A stretch of 64,000 nucleotides of DNA from Pedobacter sp. Leaf194 (GTDB lineage Bacteria > Bacteroidota > Bacteroidia > Sphingobacteriales > Sphingobacteriaceae). A model generated the notes under the pieces. The model saw nothing but the letters and a program-made list of their open reading frames with translations, did not search any database and was not told the origin of the DNA. The stretch spans positions 146,373-210,372 of the forward strand of contig NZ_LMPU01000001.1 in assembly GCF_001423945.1 (NCBI RefSeq), in the 5' to 3' direction. Position numbers and translations under genes: made by a program. Below, piece by piece: positions 44,284 through 54,466 of the stretch (position 1 is the first letter of the stretch; every line of letters begins with the position of its first letter).

Positions 44284-45123
44284 TTACTTAAATACAACCG
44301 TTTTATTGCCGCTTACAAAAACACGATCTTCGAAAATTAACGCTAGCGCCTCCAGCAATACTTTTTTCTCTATTTCTTTTCCGGCCCTAACCATTTCCTT
44401 AACCCCAAAATTATGATCGACATGTGTGGTGTGCTGAGTTATAATTGGCCCTTCATCTAAGTTATCCGTTACGAAATGAGCCGTTGCGCCAATAATTTTT
44501 ACACCACGTTCAAAAGCCTGCCTGTAGGGGTTCGCTCCAATGAATGCGGGTAAAAATGAATGATGAATGTTTACTATTTTTCCGGCATAATCCTTTACGA
44601 AATCGGCTGAAAGGATGCGCATAAATTTGGCCAGAACAATGTAGTCTACCTCATGTCTATTGATAATATCTTTCAGTTCTGCTTCAAATTCATGCTTATC
44701 TTTATCAGCATGGCTCACACAAAAATAAGGTATGCCCATTTTTTCTGTAAAATTTTGTAGTGTTTCGTAATTGCCGATTATACACCTAACATCAGCGCCA
44801 AGGGTTTCGAACTGATTTTTTACTAAAATTTCTGCAAGGCAATGGTATTCTTTAGTAACCAGAACAGCTATTCGTTTTCCAGCTTGCGTAACGAGGTTTA
44901 CCACTGCATCGGCAGGTAAATTTTCGAGAAGTTTTGTCTGAAGTTTATCGGTTTCGTTTAAAATCCCCGTGCAGGCAATACGCGTAAAGAATGCCTTTTT
45001 TGTTTCATCAACAAACTCCCGCATCGCAACAATATTTAAATGGTGTTCGGACAAAACACGTGTAATATCAGTAACCAGGCCAACTTTATCCTGACAAGAA
45101 ATGAGTATCGTTAATTCGTTCAT
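44284..45123 (-). CDS. purU: Formyltetrahydrofolate deformylase
   Basis: The enzyme hydrolyses 10-formyl-THF to formate and THF and balances one-carbon pools. The 279-residue protein has an N-terminal ACT domain (about 1-80, LTILISCQDKVGLVTDITRV) and a formyltransferase-fold domain with VNIHHSFLPAFIGANPYRQA and GATAHFVTDNLDEGPIITQ. ATG 45123 is chosen; an in-frame ATG at 45213 would add 30 unrelated residues. Confidence 0.96.
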   Translation of the reverse strand: MNELTILISCQDKVGLVTDITRVLSEHHLNIVAMREFVDETKKAFFTRIACTGILNETDKLQTKLLENLPADAVVNLVTQAGKRIAVLVTKEYHCLAEILVKNQFETLGADVRCIIGNYETLQNFTEKMGIPYFCVSHADKDKHEFEAELKDIINRHEVDYIVLAKFMRILSADFVKDYAGKIVNIHHSFLPAFIGANPYRQAFERGVKIIGATAHFVTDNLDEGPIITQHTTHVDHNFGVKEMVRAGKEIEKKVLLEALALIFEDRVFVSGNKTVVFK

Positions 45124-45267
45124 CTGTATATAGAAAATCAATGATAATGAAAGTAAATCACAGATTATCAGAAAATATGATAAGCATCGTAAAATGCCCG
45201 ACCAGAAAAGCAAAATATTTTGGTAAAGCAGTTTTAAATCTCGATTTTTACTAAAATTTTTATCATT

Positions 45268-46638
45268 ATGGAAATCGCGGCTGTTGCTTTGTTAGTTGTT
45301 ATTTTAATTGTTTTGGTACTGCTTTTTTTTAAAAAGCCACAAGCTGCCGTTGCGTTGTTCTCTATCGAAGAATTTGAAAATATAAAAGCTGAAAATGAAT
45401 CTTTAAAAATAAGCTTAGCCAAAGCTGATGAACGGGTTCTAAATTTGATATCGGAGAAAGAACACATTACGGCACTTCTGAAACAAGAGCAACAGCGCTT
45501 AATTGACGAATTGCAGGCAGAACGCGATCGCCTGGCTGACGCAAACCGGGAGCTGGAAGGCACGCGGTCTTTTTACCTGGCAGAGAAAGAAAAATTAGCA
45601 GAGCAGAAGCAAAGCTATGAGCAATCGCACGAGAAATTAAATAAGGATTTTGAGTTGATTGCCAACAAAATTCTGGAGGAGAAATCGACACGATTTGTAG
45701 AGCAAAACAGAACAAATTTAGATTTGATCTTAAATCCACTGAAAGAAAACATTAAAGCCTTTGAAGAGAAAGTAGAAAAGGTTTATAAGGCAGAATCAGA
45801 TGAGCGGAACATTTTAAAAGGGGTAATTTCTGAACTTCAGGTTCAGAGCAAAATGATTCAGGAAGATGCTAACAACTTAACTAAAGCGCTGAAAGGCGAC
45901 AGTAAGAAACAGGGAAACTGGGGCGAAATAATTTTGGAGAAGGTTTTAGAACGATCAGGTTTGGTCAAAGATCAGGAATATCGCATTCAGGCCTCGCATA
46001 CATCCGCCGAAGGCGGTCGGTTCCAACCCGATGTGGTTATAGATTTGCCCGATGATAAGCACCTTGTTGTTGATGCTAAGGTGAGTTTGCTTGCCTACGA
46101 GCGCTCGATATCTGCAGAAACAGATGAAGAGCGTGAGGGCTTTGTAAAGGCGCATTTAGCCTCTATTAAAAACCACATCCAGGAGTTGTCATCAAAAAAC
46201 TACCAGGATTTGTATAAAATAAATTCTCCGGATTTTGTCTTGCTTTTTGTGCCGATTGAATCTTCATTTAGTGTTGCGGTTCAAAAAGATGCAGAACTTT
46301 TCAATTTTGCCTGGGATAGGCGGGTGGTAATCGTTAGTCCATCAACTTTGCTGGCAACTCTACGCACCATTGCCAGCATGTGGAAACAGGAAAGACAAAA
46401 CAGAAATGTAATGGAAATTGCCCGTTTGAGCGGTAGCATGTATGATAAATTTGTTGGATTTGTTACTGATATGGAAAACATCGGAAAGCATTTAAAAAAT
46501 GGACAGGATGCTTATGATAAAGCAGTCAACAAACTTTCTTCAGGTTCAGGAAACCTGACTAACACATCCGAAAAAATCAAAAAGCTCGGTGCAAAAACGA
46601 CCAAGCAGATCGATATTAAATATCTGGAGGATGAGTAA
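45268..46638 (+). CDS. rmuC: DNA recombination protein RmuC
   Basis: The 456-residue protein has an N-terminal membrane helix (about 2-21), a coiled coil (about 30-135) and the RmuC nuclease-like domain (about 185-410). The domain includes KQGNWGEIILEKVLERSGL, FQPDVVIDLPDDKHLVVDAK and RVVIVSPSTLLATLRTIASM. RmuC limits inversion between short inverted repeats in E. coli, which is of interest given the inverted repeat arrays in this window. Confidence 0.96.
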   Translation: MEIAAVALLVVILIVLVLLFFKKPQAAVALFSIEEFENIKAENESLKISLAKADERVLNLISEKEHITALLKQEQQRLIDELQAERDRLADANRELEGTRSFYLAEKEKLAEQKQSYEQSHEKLNKDFELIANKILEEKSTRFVEQNRTNLDLILNPLKENIKAFEEKVEKVYKAESDERNILKGVISELQVQSKMIQEDANNLTKALKGDSKKQGNWGEIILEKVLERSGLVKDQEYRIQASHTSAEGGRFQPDVVIDLPDDKHLVVDAKVSLLAYERSISAETDEEREGFVKAHLASIKNHIQELSSKNYQDLYKINSPDFVLLFVPIESSFSVAVQKDAELFNFAWDRRVVIVSPSTLLATLRTIASMWKQERQNRNVMEIARLSGSMYDKFVGFVTDMENIGKHLKNGQDAYDKAVNKLSSGSGNLTNTSEKIKKLGAKTTKQIDIKYLEDE

Positions 46639-46668
46639 TCGCTTCGTTTGCTAATGCAACGAAGCGAT
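46638..46668. terminator. Hairpin between rmuC and thiL
   Basis: ATCGCTTCGTT (46638-46648) pairs with AACGAAGCGAT (46658-46668), beginning within the rmuC stop codon. No strong T run follows, so its strength is uncertain. Confidence 0.5.
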
Positions 46669-46682
46669 GAAGATTATTACGA

Positions 46683-47723
46683 TTATTTGTTAAATGCGTT
46701 CCATCCCTGTGCTTTCAACTCGTGCACGTTATTCGATTTTGAAACCATTTTGCAGCCTGAGTTTTTGTCCGTAACATGTCCAATAACTGTAATGTCAACA
46801 TCGTGTTTAAGCTTTTTATAATCTTCCTGACTGATAGTAAACAACAATTCATAATCTTCGCCACCACTTAAGGCACAAACTGTAGGGTCGATGCCGAGTT
46901 CGCGGGCTGTTTCATATGTCATCGGATCTAAGGGAATTTTCTCTTCGTAAATCGTAATCCCTTTATCAGACTGTTCAGCCAAATGCAAAATTTCTGAAGC
47001 TAAACCATCAGAAACATCGATCATAGACGTTGGCTTAATGTTCATTTCATCTAAAAGCGCAACAATATCCATTCTTGCTTCGGGCTTTAACTGGCGTTCT
47101 ATAATGTAATCTTTCCCTTCTAAATCTGGTTGAATTTGTGGGTTTTCCAGGTAAATCAATTTCTCCCGCTCCAAAATTTGAAGTCCGACGTAAGCGCCGC
47201 CCAAATCTCCTGAAACACAAAGCAAATCATGCTCCTGAGCGCCATTTCTGTAAGTCACTTTATCAGCATCCGCATAACCTATGCTCGTAATGCTAATTAC
47301 CAAGCCTTGTTTACTCGATGAGGTATCGCCGCCAATTAAATCAATATTGAACTTATTACAAGCCAGTTCAATTCCTTTGTAAATTTCTTCAACCGCTTCG
47401 AGTGGAAACTTACTGGATAAACCCAAAGAAACAGTAATCTGACTTGCAGTACCATTCATCGCATAAATATCGCTCAAATTAACCTGCACAGCTTTGTAAC
47501 CCAAATGCATCAAAGGCACATAAGCTAAATCGAAATGAATTCCTTCTAAAAGTAAATCCGTTGAAACTAAAGTCTGTTTTCCTTTTGCATCCAAAACTGC
47601 GGCGTCGTCGCCAACGCCTTTTACCGAATAATCGTTCCTAATTTTAAAGTTAGAGGTTAGGTGTTTTATTAAGCCAAATTCCCCTAGTTCGTTTATATCT
47701 GTGCGCTCTTTATTTTCAAACAT
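46683..47723 (-). CDS. thiL: Thiamine-monophosphate kinase
   Basis: The enzyme makes thiamine diphosphate, the last step of cofactor synthesis. The 346-residue protein is of the AIRS/PurM superfamily: VGDDAAVLD at the N-terminus, STDLLLEGIHFDL, VNLSDIYAMNG, GGDTSSSKQG and MIDVSDGLASE. Length and motifs are normal. It follows the symporter gene on the same strand, with a terminator-like hairpin between. Confidence 0.97.
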   Translation of the reverse strand: MFENKERTDINELGEFGLIKHLTSNFKIRNDYSVKGVGDDAAVLDAKGKQTLVSTDLLLEGIHFDLAYVPLMHLGYKAVQVNLSDIYAMNGTASQITVSLGLSSKFPLEAVEEIYKGIELACNKFNIDLIGGDTSSSKQGLVISITSIGYADADKVTYRNGAQEHDLLCVSGDLGGAYVGLQILEREKLIYLENPQIQPDLEGKDYIIERQLKPEARMDIVALLDEMNIKPTSMIDVSDGLASEILHLAEQSDKGITIYEEKIPLDPMTYETARELGIDPTVCALSGGEDYELLFTISQEDYKKLKHDVDITVIGHVTDKNSGCKMVSKSNNVHELKAQGWNAFNK

Positions 47724-47764
47724 ATGTCAACCTGTTACAGGCATTTAATTTCAAATACTATTAA

Positions 47765-47783
47765 TAAAAGGGGCGAAGCCCCC
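47765..47783 (-). terminator. Terminator after the symporter gene
   Basis: On the minus strand GGGGC TTC GCCCC (47770-47782) is followed by a short run of T and TATT. The stem is short but GC-rich. Confidence 0.6.
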
Positions 47784-47812
47784 GATTTTTAGAAAAAATA
47801 TATCAAATGAAT

Positions 47813-49048
47813 TTACAAAAATTCGTTTTGCTCCATCCAGTTTTTACCTTCTGTAAATCTTGCAATCAACATTGCTGCAACGTTATCTCCGGTCGCATTC
47901 AACAAGGTGGCCATTGGGTCTACCAAAGTGCCAATAATCATTGCTGGTGGTAAGGCTTCTGGCGGTAACTGGTAAGCAGAAATCATTAACAGTTCGCCAA
48001 TATAACCTCCGTTTGGTATTCCACCCTCCACAATACTAACCAAAACGGTAATACCTAAAGCTAAAATTATGGTGTCGACATGTACCAAATCCTTACCAAA
48101 AATTGCAAAAACAACCGCTATTTTTACAATTGAACTAATGCTCGAACCGTCTTTATGTAGCGTTGAACCCAAAGGAATGGTAACATTTGCAATGTAAGCG
48201 GGTACACCCATTTTTGATGTTCCTTCTAAATTTGCAGGTATTGTTGCTATGCTGCTACAAGTGCCGATGGAAGTTAAGGCGGGAACAATATTATGCTTCC
48301 AAAATACTTTTATGGCTTTAAAGCCCCCGGCTACAAAAGCATAAAGCGTAAAAAAAACAATAAAATAAAAAGCCCCAACGCCATAGTATAAACCGAGTGC
48401 TTTTGCATAAGTACCAAATAAATGCGGACCAAAGACACCAACCTGATAAGCAAAATAAGCGCCTAAACCGATTGGTCCAAGCTTCATAATCAGGATGATT
48501 AGCTTCTTCATCACCTCATTTCCCGAAACCAGAAAATTTTTGAAACCGTCACCATCTTTTCCGGCATATAGTGTAGAAAAACCAACCAATACCGAAAAGA
48601 TAATTAGTGCCAGCATATTTTTTCTGCTTCCAATTTCGAAAAATTCGCCAACGGTTAAAAGTTGCGTCATTTGTTCGCCAAACGATAGCATTTTTTCATT
48701 TTCCAAAGGTATTGTACTGCCGCCTAATTGCTGGTGAATTGGAAAAACCCAGGTTGCAAAAAGCGTTAAAAGTGCTGAGATTAAGATGGTCGACAAAAAA
48801 ACCAACACCATTACAGTTAATAATTTTCCTAATTTTTTGCTTCTGTCTATATTCGCAATGGCCGATGAAACAGCGAAAAATACCAGTGGAATTACCGCTG
48901 TAAACAACAGGTTTAGGAATATATCACCAAGCGGTTTAATACTTTCAACACTTTTTCCAAAAATTAAACCAACTATGCTTCCCGCAGTTATTCCTGCTAA
49001 AAGCCACAATAAGCCAGCGTAGTTTTTTAAAATGTTGTTTGCTTTCAT
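47813..49048 (-). CDS. Dicarboxylate/amino acid:cation symporter
   Basis: The 411-residue protein is of the DAACS (GltP/DctA/SdcS) family with about eight membrane segments and two re-entrant loops. Signatures are FLNLLFTAVIPLVFFAVSSA, the serine-rich loop TSIGTCSSIATIPANLEG and NVTIPLGSTLHKDGSSIS. It would import aspartate, glutamate or C4-dicarboxylates. It lies 37 nt after nadA on the same strand; aspartate feeds NAD synthesis through NadB, so the pairing could be functional. Confidence 0.94.
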   Translation of the reverse strand: MKANNILKNYAGLLWLLAGITAGSIVGLIFGKSVESIKPLGDIFLNLLFTAVIPLVFFAVSSAIANIDRSKKLGKLLTVMVLVFLSTILISALLTLFATWVFPIHQQLGGSTIPLENEKMLSFGEQMTQLLTVGEFFEIGSRKNMLALIIFSVLVGFSTLYAGKDGDGFKNFLVSGNEVMKKLIILIMKLGPIGLGAYFAYQVGVFGPHLFGTYAKALGLYYGVGAFYFIVFFTLYAFVAGGFKAIKVFWKHNIVPALTSIGTCSSIATIPANLEGTSKMGVPAYIANVTIPLGSTLHKDGSSISSIVKIAVVFAIFGKDLVHVDTIILALGITVLVSIVEGGIPNGGYIGELLMISAYQLPPEALPPAMIIGTLVDPMATLLNATGDNVAAMLIARFTEGKNWMEQNEFL

Positions 49049-49085
49049 CAGTTATTTTATTTTCATCACCAGCGAAACTCAATTC

Positions 49086-50084
49086 TTACAATCCCAGTTC
49101 TGCAGAAATATCTAGCATTCTTTGAATTGGTTTCCTTGCTTTTTCTATAATATGTTCAGGAACAGTTACTTCTGGTAAACCATTCTTTAAACATAAATAG
49201 AGTTTTTCAAGCGTATTCCGTTTCATGTAAGGGCAATCATTACAGGCACAGCTATTATTTGGGGGCGCTGGGATAAATGTCTTATCCGGACAAGCTTTCT
49301 CCATCTGGTGTATGATTCCGCTTTCGGTTGCCACAATAAATTCCTTTGCGGGGTTAGCAATTGTGTATTTCAACAAACCTGTTGTTGAGCCAATATAATC
49401 GGCCATTTCCAAAACAACTTCCTCACACTCCGGGTGCGCGATAAACTTTGCCTCCGGATGACGTTCTTTCAATTTAATAATCTTTTCCTGAGAAAAAATT
49501 TCATGCACCATGCAGGCGCCATTCCACAACACTAAATCCCGCCCGGTCTTTTTAGCCACGTAGGCGCCAAGATTTCTATCCGGACCAAAAATAATTTTCT
49601 GGTCTTTTGGTAAACTTTCTACAATTTGTACCGCATTGGTAGAGGTACAAACAATATCACTAAGCGCCTTCAGCTCTGCAGTACAATTTACATAAGTAAT
49701 TACCAGATGATCGGGGTATTTTTCTTTAAACTTTTTAAATAAATGTGGCGGACAGCTGTCTGCCAGAGAACAACCCGCCTTCACATCTGGTAACAAAACT
49801 TTTTTACCTGGCGATAAAATCTTTGCAGTTTCTGCCATAAAATGTACACCAGCAAAAACGATTACGTCGGCATCCGTTTTTGCAGCTTCCTGCGATAAAC
49901 CTAAACTATCACCGATATAATCTGCAATATCCTGAATATCAGGTTCTTGATAGTAATGCGCTAATATTATCGCATTTTTTTCTTTTTTTAGTTTTTCGAT
50001 TTCAACAAAAAGGTCGAGCGTTGGATCTATCGCTTCATCTACAAATCCCTTTTTGTTAATTTCTTCTAAGACATCGATGTTCAT
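49086..50084 (-). CDS. nadA: Quinolinate synthase A
   Basis: NadA condenses iminoaspartate with dihydroxyacetone phosphate to quinolinate, using a [4Fe-4S] cluster. The 332-residue protein has [20 protein letters not shown] and the probable cluster ligands C105 (KAGCSLAD), C191 (NGACMVHE) and C284 in CACNDCPYM. It is divergent from nadB across a 447-bp region, with a good -7 element 34 nt upstream. Confidence 0.97.
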   Translation of the reverse strand: MNIDVLEEINKKGFVDEAIDPTLDLFVEIEKLKKEKNAIILAHYYQEPDIQDIADYIGDSLGLSQEAAKTDADVIVFAGVHFMAETAKILSPGKKVLLPDVKAGCSLADSCPPHLFKKFKEKYPDHLVITYVNCTAELKALSDIVCTSTNAVQIVESLPKDQKIIFGPDRNLGAYVAKKTGRDLVLWNGACMVHEIFSQEKIIKLKERHPEAKFIAHPECEEVVLEMADYIGSTTGLLKYTIANPAKEFIVATESGIIHQMEKACPDKTFIPAPPNNSCACNDCPYMKRNTLEKLYLCLKNGLPEVTVPEHIIEKARKPIQRMLDISAELGL

Positions 50085-50531
50085 TATTAATTTTCCTTTT
50101 TGAATTTAGACGTTGGTCAAAGATAAAGCTTTCCACGTCTCAATAATTAATAAGTTATTTTAAATAAATAGATCTTGTTTGTTTATTAGTGTGTTGGTAA
50201 TGTTGGCAAGTTTCAAAAAATAATTCTTTCAGATAACTTGTTAATCGTTTACTAACATTCAGATTACATTTTTGTAATATGATAAGATTGATTTACAGCA
50301 CTATCGAAAAACGACTTAAATTTTATCAATATTGGAATGTTAATTGTTTACAAGTGTGTGAAAAGTTAATTACTTGTACAAAGGTGCTTAAAAATTGAGT
50401 AAAAGATTGTGGCAAATTGTCTTTTTACAGTAGCTTTAAACATTCAAATTTATTTGTTAGTAGAATTTAGACACTGAGTTAACACTTCCTCTATAGTTGT
50501 TAACATCGTTGATAAAGTAAATGTTTTTTAG
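50085..50531. promoter_or_regulatory. Divergent nadA-nadB control region
   Basis: No gene is seen. Two candidate operators are present. AGACGT (50108-50113) and ACGTCT (50135-50140) bracket the nadA -7 element. Near nadB, two copies of GTTAAC (50478-50483 and 50499-50504) lie exactly 21 bp apart, 28-54 nt before the ATG. No known riboswitch was recognised. Confidence 0.45.
50118..50125 (-). promoter_or_regulatory. -7 element (TATCTTTG) for nadA
   Basis: TATCTTTG on the minus strand is an exact TAnnTTTG match, 33 nt before the nadA ATG. A possible TTG box lies 15 nt upstream. Confidence 0.6.
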
Positions 50532-52118
50532 ATGAGAAAAGTAGATTTCCTAGTAATTGGTTCAGGTATAGCGGGTTTAAGTTTTGCATTAAAGGCTGCC
50601 AGGTTTGGCAAGGTTTTAATCGTAACCAAATCAAATGAAGATGAATCGAACACCAAGTATGCACAGGGCGGTGTTGCAGTTGTTGTGGATGAAGGCGATT
50701 CTTTTGAAAAACATATTCAGGATACTTTGATTGCAGGCGATGGATTGTGTGATGAAAAGATTGTGGAAATCGTTGTAAAAGAGGGTCCTCAGCGCATTCA
50801 GGAGATTATTGACTATGGCATAAATTTCGATAAAGACAACGCTGGTTTCTACGATTTGGCAAAAGAAGGGGGCCATTCCGAACACCGTGTTTTGCACTAT
50901 AAAGACATCACCGGATATGAAATTGAACGGGTACTGTTGAACGAAATTCATGAGAATCCGAACATAGAGATATTAACACACTACTTTGCCCTCGAGTTAA
51001 TCACCCAGCATCACCTTGGTGAATTTGTTGATAAACGTACTGAAGATATTAACTGTTACGGTATATATGCCTTTAACACAGAGCTTAACGATGTGGAAAA
51101 GATTGTGGCAAACGTTACCGTAATGGCTTCGGGTGGTGCCGGACATGTGTATTCTGCCACCACCAATCCCGTAATTGCCACGGGCGACGGAATGGCAATG
51201 GTTTACCGGGCTAAAGGTAAAGTGCGGAATATGGAGTTTATTCAGTTCCATCCAACTGCGTTATACCATCCTGGAGAGTACCCTTCCTTTTTAATTTCTG
51301 AAGCGGTTCGGGGTTTTGGCGGTGTTCTTCGACGCAAAAACGGCGAAGAATTTATGCAGGAATATGATGACCGAAAATCGCTCGCACCCCGTGATATCGT
51401 AGCCCGGGCAGTTGATAATGAGATGAAAAAATCGGGTGATGAATTTGTTTATCTCGACATCACCATGCGCAAGAAAGCAGATATTTTAAAGCACTTTCCT
51501 AATATATATGCCAAGTGTTTATCTATTGGTATCGACATGACCAAGGATTTTATTCCCGTTACGCCTGCCTCTCACTACATGTGCGGTGGTATTTTGGTAG
51601 ATGAGTATGGTCGCTCGTCCATTAAAAACCTTTATGCCTGTGGGGAATGTTCATCTACGGGGTTACATGGTGCTAATCGTTTAGCATCTAATTCTTTATT
51701 GGAAGCTACCGTATTTGCGCACCGAATCTATCAGGATGCAATCGAAAACTTTAAAAATAATGTAATACCTGATAACATTCCGGAGTGGGACTCTAAAGGG
51801 GTTACACAAACTAATGAAGATGTATTGGTGACGCATAATTTGAGAGAATTACAGAAGGTTATGGGCGATTATGTTGGCATTGTCCGTTCAGATTTTCGTT
51901 TGGAACGGGCACACCGCAGGCTATTTCTAATCTACCAGGAAACTGAAGAATTCTATAAAAAAAATAAGGTTTCGGTTAAGCTTTGCGAGTTGAGAAATGT
52001 TATACAAACTGCTTATTTGGTTATAAAATCGGCAATGCAGCGAAAAGAAAGCCGCGGCTTACATTTCACAACAGATTATCCTGAACATGCAGAGCAATTA
52101 GTGGATACGGTTTTTTAG
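50532..52118 (+). CDS. nadB: L-aspartate oxidase
   Basis: NadB oxidises aspartate to iminoaspartate, the substrate of NadA. The 528-residue flavoprotein has the FAD site VIGSGIAGLSFALKAARFG at 8-26, the succinate-dehydrogenase-type GGHSEHRVLHYKD, RNMEFIQFHPTALYHPGEYP, and the catalytic-side YACGECSSTGLHGANRLASN. It is divergent from nadA. Confidence 0.97.
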   Translation: MRKVDFLVIGSGIAGLSFALKAARFGKVLIVTKSNEDESNTKYAQGGVAVVVDEGDSFEKHIQDTLIAGDGLCDEKIVEIVVKEGPQRIQEIIDYGINFDKDNAGFYDLAKEGGHSEHRVLHYKDITGYEIERVLLNEIHENPNIEILTHYFALELITQHHLGEFVDKRTEDINCYGIYAFNTELNDVEKIVANVTVMASGGAGHVYSATTNPVIATGDGMAMVYRAKGKVRNMEFIQFHPTALYHPGEYPSFLISEAVRGFGGVLRRKNGEEFMQEYDDRKSLAPRDIVARAVDNEMKKSGDEFVYLDITMRKKADILKHFPNIYAKCLSIGIDMTKDFIPVTPASHYMCGGILVDEYGRSSIKNLYACGECSSTGLHGANRLASNSLLEATVFAHRIYQDAIENFKNNVIPDNIPEWDSKGVTQTNEDVLVTHNLRELQKVMGDYVGIVRSDFRLERAHRRLFLIYQETEEFYKKNKVSVKLCELRNVIQTAYLVIKSAMQRKESRGLHFTTDYPEHAEQLVDTVF

Positions 52119-52182
52119 CAGTCGCCATGCTTATAATTCTCTGATCTCATATTAATAAAACTACATAAACCATAACCATAAC

Positions 52183-52698
52183 ATGCCTTTAATACTTCCG
52201 GTAAAAGATAAATATCCTGAAATAGGAAAAGATAACTTCATTGCAGAGAACGCCACAATTGTTGGCGATGTTAAAATTGGCAATAACTGTTCGGTTTGGT
52301 TTAATGCGGTTGTTAGAGGCGATGTAAATGCCATTACGATTGGAAATGAGTCTAACATCCAGGATGGTGCCGTAATACATGCAACATACCTCAAGGCTTC
52401 AACTCATATTGGTAACCGGGTATCTGTAGGGCACAATGCAATTGTTCATAGTTGCACTATTGAAGATAATGTTTTAATTGGCATGGGTGCAATAGTAATG
52501 GATCACGCTGTTGTTGAGCAGTATTGCATCATCGCAGCCGGCTCGGTTGTTTTGGAAAATACCGTTTGCGAACGTGGATACTTATACGCAGGAACGCCAG
52601 CCAAAAAAATAAAGCCCATTACCGAAGAGCAAAGGGCTTTACTGAACAAATTACCAGATAATTACATTATGTATTCTGACTGGTTTACTAATCCTTAA
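52183..52698 (+). CDS. Gamma-carbonic-anhydrase family protein
   Basis: The 171-residue left-handed beta-helix protein has hexapeptide repeats (ATIVGDVKIGNNCSVWFNAV, RGDVNAITIGN and IGMGAIVMDHAVV). Histidines in GAVIHATY and SVGHNAIVHSC are the probable zinc ligands. It is of the YrdA/PaaY branch; carbonic anhydrase activity is likely but not shown. Its stop codon abuts that of the convergent lipoprotein gene with no spacer. Confidence 0.93.
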   Translation: MPLILPVKDKYPEIGKDNFIAENATIVGDVKIGNNCSVWFNAVVRGDVNAITIGNESNIQDGAVIHATYLKASTHIGNRVSVGHNAIVHSCTIEDNVLIGMGAIVMDHAVVEQYCIIAAGSVVLENTVCERGYLYAGTPAKKIKPITEEQRALLNKLPDNYIMYSDWFTNP

Positions 52699-54345
52699 TT
52701 ATTCTTTAGGTGGGAGTGGAATAATCAAATTGTTTTCTATATCCCAGTTTGGACGAAGCGTAATTTCTTCTTTGGAATACCAAACCTTTTCTGGTTGGCT
52801 GCCGGCCTTGATATTTCCGGTGTCCCAGATTCCATTGCGGTTTTGATCATAAACTACCCTGATTAGATATTTTGCCACCGGATAGTGATTAAAGCTTAGT
52901 TTCGTATTTAATTTAATAGGATACGACCTTACCACGGCTTTTTTCTCATTTAATATCTCTACGATGTAACTTGAAGTTGTATCTGGCACAGAAACATTTA
53001 GAACGAACTGGCTGCCATAATTTTCAGGTACATCCAGGGTAAACCGTTTAATGAATTCTTTATTTTTTGTATTGAACAGACCCGTAAATGCTCCAGCCGT
53101 AAATTTAATATCATATTTACGTTTTGCTTTCCAGGGAAAAGTTAAGTAATATTTGAGGAAATCAACGCTGTCTTTCACCAATTCGAAGTTTGTTCGTTTT
53201 ATAGAATCGTCGAGTAATATAATTTTGGATGCATCAGCAGATACTATTGGAGACGGGAAATTTAAGGTATAGCGTTGGTAAGGGGTCAGTTTACCGGCTC
53301 CGGCATTGTCTGCCGGGGTAATATCGCGGGTATAAGTATCTTTTTTTCCCCTTGACAGATTAACTACCTGCAGCAATTTACCCTGGTCCTGGATAGCTAC
53401 TTTAACAGAATCAAAGCTCATATCATTCAACCATACCTTTACCGAATCGTTGGTGTTATTAAACCTCACTAATTTTGAAACATCAAGGGCAGCCGGTTCT
53501 GTAATTGTTAATTTCGGTTTTTTAAGTTGTTGAGTAAAACTTAACGATATGCTTCCATCAGCGTTTATTTTTCTCTCCAGAACCCTGAAATTTGGTGCCA
53601 GTTCTTTAAAAACCTGTAAGTTTACATTGTCTACATTTTTATCGATTACCAAAGGTTCTTTAATGTAACCAACCTCATCAGAACTTTGCTGGTAAATCTT
53701 ATCTGCACCACCAGTTGATTCTTTTAATGCATAAACTTTGTAGGTTCCTTTCCTTAGGTTATTTAATTTATAATTTCCAGAACTATCTGTAAGTGTATAA
53801 ATTGATGCACGTTTTTTACCGAACAAGGTATCTCTTTCAATCGGCAAAATTAAAACAGTAACCTCCTTTTCAAATTCGCCGTTTAATGCATTGGTAACCT
53901 TTCCGCTTAAGCTTAAAGAATCGATTTCATTTCCGGTAGAAAAAACATAAGACAGATTTTTAATCACATTACTTTCATTAATATCGGCAATGGCTTTACC
54001 GAAGTTTAAAGTATAGGTTGTGTTTTTTTCTAAAGTATCCGGCATTGTAATTTCCAACACCTTTTTCTTAATCTTCAATATTGGTGCTTTTTCCAATTCC
54101 GGTGAAATTGAAAATTCTTTGGTTTCATTTTGGATTTTAAAAAACTCGTCGAACTGAATAAGGATTTTTTTTGCGTTGAAATTTCTCGTTTGATTTTTTG
54201 GAATCATGCTAACAACCTTAGGTGCTTTGTTATCTTTTGGTCCGCCTTGTGGTGTTTGAATACTTGCACAGCCAAAAAATATAAGCAAGAAGGTTAGCAC
54301 TCCTAAACTTTTTAAGTTAAAAAACTGTGTTTTTAAATTTGGCAT
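52699..54345 (-). CDS. SbsA-type Ig-like domain lipoprotein
   Basis: The 548-residue protein has a lipobox FFGC with the lipidated Cys at 26, followed by SIQTPQGGPKDNKAPKVVSM. A Big_5/SbsA Ig-like domain is at about 38-135 (TYTLNFGKAIADINESNVIK). Carboxypeptidase-regulatory-like sequence follows (TLTDSSGNYKLNNLRKGTYK), and the C-terminal third has further beta-rich segments. It is probably outer-membrane anchored. It lies 121 nt upstream of the mnmG stop on the same strand. Role unknown. Confidence 0.88.
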   Translation of the reverse strand: MPNLKTQFFNLKSLGVLTFLLIFFGCASIQTPQGGPKDNKAPKVVSMIPKNQTRNFNAKKILIQFDEFFKIQNETKEFSISPELEKAPILKIKKKVLEITMPDTLEKNTTYTLNFGKAIADINESNVIKNLSYVFSTGNEIDSLSLSGKVTNALNGEFEKEVTVLILPIERDTLFGKKRASIYTLTDSSGNYKLNNLRKGTYKVYALKESTGGADKIYQQSSDEVGYIKEPLVIDKNVDNVNLQVFKELAPNFRVLERKINADGSISLSFTQQLKKPKLTITEPAALDVSKLVRFNNTNDSVKVWLNDMSFDSVKVAIQDQGKLLQVVNLSRGKKDTYTRDITPADNAGAGKLTPYQRYTLNFPSPIVSADASKIILLDDSIKRTNFELVKDSVDFLKYYLTFPWKAKRKYDIKFTAGAFTGLFNTKNKEFIKRFTLDVPENYGSQFVLNVSVPDTTSSYIVEILNEKKAVVRSYPIKLNTKLSFNHYPVAKYLIRVVYDQNRNGIWDTGNIKAGSQPEKVWYSKEEITLRPNWDIENNLIIPLPPKE

Positions 54346-54466
54346 ATTTTAAACGTTCTGACGAATTTATATAGTTTTTGAATAACTATGATTAAAAAAT
54401 CATTTTAGTTCTTTATATCGCTTAATTTTAAGTCAATAAAATTTTATTTAAATACTTGATATTCAG

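Noticed and set aside
50263..50278. ATTACA / TGTAAT palindrome between nadA and nadB
   Set aside because: Short arms in AT-rich sequence, far from both start codons; chance is likely.
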